From contig PMYN01000129.1 in assembly GCA_003171215.1 (NCBI GenBank), positions 1 to 64,000 of the forward strand: a DNA stretch of 64,000 nucleotides. Reading direction: 5' to 3'. The notes below the pieces were generated by a model that did not search any database, was not told the DNA's origin, and saw nothing but the letters and a program-made list of their open reading frames with translations. Of this stretch, positions 60,544-64,000 are shown in pieces; positions within the stretch are counted from its first letter, which is position 1, and each line of letters starts with the position of its first letter. This stretch comes from Gemmatimonadota bacterium. GTDB taxonomy: Bacteria > Gemmatimonadota > Gemmatimonadetes > Gemmatimonadales > Gemmatimonadaceae. The position numbers were made by a program, and so were the translations under genes.

Positions 60544-63332
60544 TCACTCCGGATGCGGCTCGGCGTCGAGGACATCGCGCACCCGTTGTGCGAGGTCACC
60601 CGGCGTGAACGGTTTCTGTAGAAAGGCCACGCCCGGTTCAAGCACGCCGTGGCGGGCGATCATCTCGTCCGTGTAGCCTGACACGTAGAGAACGCGCACC
60701 TCGGCGTGTGCGGCATTCAGCCGATCGGCCAACTCCCGGCCGCTCATGCCCGGCATGATGACGTCCGTCAACACGAGGTGTATCGCGCTCTCGTGCTCCG
60801 CTGCCAGCGCCAGGGCGTGCTCGCCATTCTCCGCGACGAGAACCGAGTACCCTCGGGCCGTCAGAATCGTCCGGGTGAGGTTGCGAATCTGTTCATCGTC
60901 TTCGACGACAAGCACCGTCTCCGTGCCTCGCAGTGTCGCCTGCGGCCCGGACGCCGATTCCTTGACGACCGCAGCGCGCTCCACCACGGGCCAGTAGAGT
61001 TTGAAGGTGGTGCCCGCACCCGCTTCGCTCTCCACGCGGATGAACCCGCCGCTCTGTTGCACGATCCCGTATACCGTGGCCAGCCCTAGTCCGGTGCCTT
61101 TCCCAACCCCCTTCGTCGTGAAGAACGGTTCGAACAGATGCGCCTGCGTCTCGGCGTCCATGCCCACGCCGGTATCGCCGACGGCCACCATCACATATCG
61201 CGCCGCACGGGGACCTTCACCAAGGTGTACCGGTTCATCGCGCATATCGGCATTCGCCGTTCGGATCGTGAGAGTGCCGCCATTGGGCATGGCATCCCGC
61301 GCGTTCACGACGAGATTCATGATCACCTGCTCAACCTGTCCCGGATCGGCCAGCGCCGTGCCGAGCCGGGGACGAGTACCGTGCGGAGTGCAATGTCTTC
61401 CCCGATGAGGCGGCGCAGGAACTTCTCCGTATCGGCGATGAGCGCGTTCAGGTCGAGCACGCGCGGCGCGAGCACCTGTTTCCGGCTGAACGCGAGGAGT
61501 TGCCGAGTGAGGCCCGCGGCGCGTTCACCGGCCGAACCGATCTCCCTCAGCATCTCGAGTTCTTCTCCATCCTGTCCACGCTTCTCGAGCAGGATGGCGG
61601 TCCAGGAGAGGATCACCGTGAGCAGGTTGTTGAAGTCGTGGGCGACGCCTCCCGCGAGCCGCCCCACTGCCTCCATCTTCTGCGCCTGCACGAACTTCTC
61701 CTGCACCTGCCGGATCTCGGTGATGTCGCTGGCGACGCCGACCATTCGGTAGACGCGTCCCGTGTCATCCCGAACCGGGAAGCTCCGACTGAGCACCCAG
61801 CGAAGCGAACCGTCGGGACGAATCACGCGAAAGGTGAGGACGGACGTCTCACCGCGCATGACGGCCTGCTGGCTCGCCCTCATCGCTGCCTGATCGTCTG
61901 GATGGATGCTGTGGAACCAGATGGCGGGATCGCGCCCGTCCTCGATGGGACGCCCCCAGATAGTCGCCCAAGTCGGACTGATGTAGAGCAGTACTCCGCT
62001 CGCGAGGTCGACGACGAAGAACGCCTCCTGAATGTGCTCGGCCATCTGGCGAAAACGTTCCTCGCTTTCCCTGAGCGTCACCTCGGTCTGTCGTCGCTCC
62101 GTCACGTCGTTGACCAGCACGAGACGTGCATGACGGCCGTCGAATTCGAGTGCGCGGGAAAAAATCTCGACCTCCATCTCGGAGCCGTTCTTGCGGCAAT
62201 GACGCCACAACTGCCCCTCGACCCGTTCCGGTCCACGCAGGCGATTCACGCTCTGGAGCAGCGCCGGCACGTCTTCAGCGGGTCGGATGTCCTTGATCGT
62301 CAAGGACCGGAACTCCTCGCGGGAATACCCATACTTCTCGACTGCGGCCTGGTTCACGGCCAGGAAGCCCAAGGACTCGAGGTCGTACCCCCACGTCGGC
62401 TGCGGAATGGCCTCGAACAGCTCGCGATAGCGGTCCTCGCTGGAGTGCAGATGCGATTCTGCGGCCCGCCGTTCTCGAAGCACCGCGGCGGGAATCAATG
62501 ATGTGAGGCTCGCCACGGTCAGATAGACGTACACCTGCACGGCGACCCCGAGACCGGACGTACCCGCGGAGGCGAACGGACCCACGCCGAGGGCCGCATT
62601 CCACAGCGCCACGGCGGCGAGAATCAGCGACGCCGTCGCGGCTCCTGGGGGGCCGAAGCGCAACGCGGCCCAGATGAGCAGGGGAAAGATCGCGTATGGT
62701 CCGGGTTGCACCGGCCACGCGTGCTGTGGACCAAGCGCAATCACCGCCGTAAAAACGAGAAGGGCGATGAGCACGACGGCCTCGAGCACGACGGGCCATT
62801 TCATCGACTTCAGCCGCACGGCGACACCGGCCCACCCGAGCAGTACTGGCGCGACGATCAGCATGCCGAGTCCGTCTCCGACCCACCACACGATCCATGC
62901 CTGACCGAGCGGTCCCGCGACACCGTGGTTGTCCACCAACGCGCCGAGGACTGCGGTCACGGCGTTCGAGACAAGCACCGCGCCCCCCATGAACACCAAT
63001 ACCGCACGGAGACTCGAGAGCCGGACGTGCGGGCCCAAACGCCAGGTCACCAGCCAAGCCGCAAGGAGGCTCTCGGTGCTGTTGGCGACGGCGGCCGCGA
63101 GGGCGAACGCCGGGGTAGCTCCTGAGAGCAGGTCGGACGCAGTGCCGCCGACGAAAGCCCCGATGACCAGCGCCGCCCAATGCCGGCGCTCGCTCAGCAG
63201 GAGCAAGCCGAGGATGACGCCGCTGGGGGGCCAAAGCGTGACTATTCCCTGCGGAATCTCGAAGGCGTACCCCAATCGGGCACTGGCGAAGTATGCCAGC
63301 GCCGCGAGTCCGGCACGGAGCAGGTTCTCCAT
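60544..63332 (-). pseudogene. hybrid sensor histidine kinase/response regulator, split by a frameshift
   Basis: The first part (63332-61323) holds a MASE1 membrane sensor (eight or so helices), two PAS domains (near residues 285 and 410) and the HisKA box VGRLAGGVAHDFNNLLTVIL. The second part (to 60544) starts in the middle of the ATPase domain: VIMNLVVNARDAMPNGG, GVGMDAETQAHLFEPFFTTK, GTGLGLATVYGIVQQSGG. It ends in a receiver domain with the phospho-acceptor Asp in LVLTDVIMPGMSG. In the second frame the sequence LGTALADPGQVEQ continues the first part exactly, so one base is missing near 61363-61370. Either a real inactivating mutation or a sequencing error in a C/G run. Confidence 0.8.
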
Positions 63333-63435
63333 TCAAGTCAATGTATACTCTACCGGCCGGGCAGGGCCGGGGCGCGGGGTCGGGAAGCCGGGTACAGCGA
63401 GCTGTTTCGCCCGACGCCGGCGTGAGCGATCCGCG

Positions 63436-63690
63436 TTAGGGCTTCACCGGTCCAGCATGACGGGGCTGGTAACCGCCGACCTCGGATTGGAACGCTATCG
63501 CCAGCCGGTTCCATCCGTTGATCGTGATGATCGCCATCGTGAGATCGACCAGCTCGCATTCCGTGAAACGTTCGCGAGCACGCAGGTACAGATCGTCGGC
63601 CACTCCTCCATGGCCGATCTGCGTGACGGCGTCCGTCCACTCAAGCGCCGCTCGTTCGCGGGGGGTGTAGAACGGCGCGTCGCGCTGGGG
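63436..63690 (-). pseudogene. C-terminal half of a carboxymuconolactone decarboxylase/AhpD-like gene
   Basis: The frame reads FYTPRERAALEWTDAVTQI, FTECELVDLTMAIITINGWN and RLAIAFQSEVGGYQP. This is the second half of the CMD/AhpD family, including its conserved NxWNR ending. The first half with the redox ExxCxxCH site is absent: upstream the sequence runs straight into the 3' end of the MarR gene. A shorter piece of the same ending is at 45204. Without the cysteine site it cannot be an active peroxidase-type enzyme. Confidence 0.7.
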
Positions 63691-64000
63691 CGAGCTCGAA
63701 GAGCATCGTGACTTTCGACGGTGGTAGGTCGAGGGCGCGGACAAGGGCATCCATGCCGGCGGCGAGCGAGCGCGCCTCGCGGACCGACAGTGCCTCGATC
63801 GCACGCAGGAGCGCCGAGGCCGGCGGTGCCGGCGCGTGCGTGAGCAGGCGTCGGCCCTTCGGTGTGAGCGAGATGACGGCGATGCGGCGGTCGTCCGCCG
63901 ACTTGCGCTTGGCGGCGAGCCCCGCGCGCACGAGACGAGCGACCACGATGGAGACCGTGCTCTGCTGCGTCCGGGCTCGCACGGCGAGCTCGTTCACCGA
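63641..64000 (-). CDS. MarR-family transcriptional regulator, 5' end outside the window
   Basis: The frame continues past the right edge; 118 or more residues are visible. It shows the MarR recognition helix and wing (LAVRARTQQSTVSIVVARLV, then RAGLAAKRKSADDRRIAVISL, TPKGRRLL). A C-terminal dimerisation helix follows. The last ~15 residues (RAVLHPPRTSGA) overlap the CMD-like remnant in another frame, so the native C-terminus was probably replaced where the two genes were joined. MarR proteins commonly respond to phenolic or oxidant signals. Confidence 0.82.
   Translation of the reverse strand, partial: SVNELAVRARTQQSTVSIVVARLVRAGLAAKRKSADDRRIAVISLTPKGRRLLTHAPAPPASALLRAIEALSVREARSLAAGMDALVRALDLPPSKVTMLFELAPARRAVLHPPRTSGA

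Noticed and set aside
1-64000. tRNA, rRNA, CRISPR arrays and toxin-antitoxin or phage-defence genes
   Set aside because: None was recognised on reading both strands; short palindromes seen are better explained as operators or hairpins.

Overview
The window is a 64 kb stretch of high-GC bacterial chromosome with no rRNA, tRNA, CRISPR array or recognisable transposase. SusC/RagA and SusD pairs, a long orphan FtsX-type permease of the acidobacterial (ADOP) kind, a tricorn-like protease, several serine hydrolases and CocE/X-Pro peptidases, BlaI/BlaR1 and short ECF sigma/anti-sigma operons together resemble soil Gemmatimonadota, or less likely Acidobacteriota. This assignment is an inference; no marker gene is present.

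Layout. 1-2.4 kb: an ECF sigma, anti-sigma-like and Spy/CpxP-like operon. 3.1-8.5 kb: a GntR/FCD regulator divergent from a CocE-type peptidase, then a membrane serine hydrolase. 8.6-11.7 kb: an acyl-CoA catabolic operon (AtuA-like pair, a 37-codon stump of an enoyl-CoA hydratase, acyl-CoA dehydrogenase). 11.7-18.3 kb: two secreted serine hydrolases, an amidohydrolase and an S9 peptidase. 18.5-24.8 kb: a GNAT acyltransferase, an N-acylamino acid racemase-type enolase, an APC permease, a D-aminoacylase-like amidohydrolase and a second GNAT. 24.9-36.0 kb: SusC, SusD, CocE, serine hydrolase and tricorn-like protease. 36.5-41.2 kb: a serine biosynthesis operon (serA, FAD-linked dehydrogenase, serB, class V aminotransferase). 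41.4-50.7 kb: a MutS-like membrane ATPase, a BtuB-like receptor, a P-loop kinase-like protein, BlaI/BlaR1 and an ADOP permease. 50.7-52.2 kb: a second ECF/anti-sigma operon ending in a TonB-plug/CpxP-like fusion. 52.4-59.3 kb: a cupin, a Rieske-FAD reductase, DUF488, a near-identical second copy of the P-loop gene, and a folK-DUF2520/panC/panB operon, flanked by direct repeats. 59.3-64 kb: an MFS transporter, a frameshifted hybrid histidine kinase, half of a carboxymuconolactone decarboxylase-like gene, and a MarR regulator cut by the window edge.

The most interesting system is the 3-36 kb island. It looks like a peptide and D-amino-acid (or N-acyl amino acid) utilisation locus: outer-membrane uptake (SusCD), exported proline- and D-amino-acid-type peptidases, an amino acid permease, and acyltransferase, racemase and deacylase enzymes in or near the cytoplasm. 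Three near-identical GTGG(T/A)ATACC sites plus a fourth related GGTATACC site lie upstream of the dispersed transcription units, next to a GntR regulator whose family binds T-G-G-T...A-C-C-A dyads. I propose that these make up a local regulon.

A second theme is gene decay and duplication: a 615-bp gene duplicated exactly from start to stop codon, a ~340-bp repeat with one decayed copy, and small fossil fragments of ADOP, CMD and enoyl-CoA hydratase genes.
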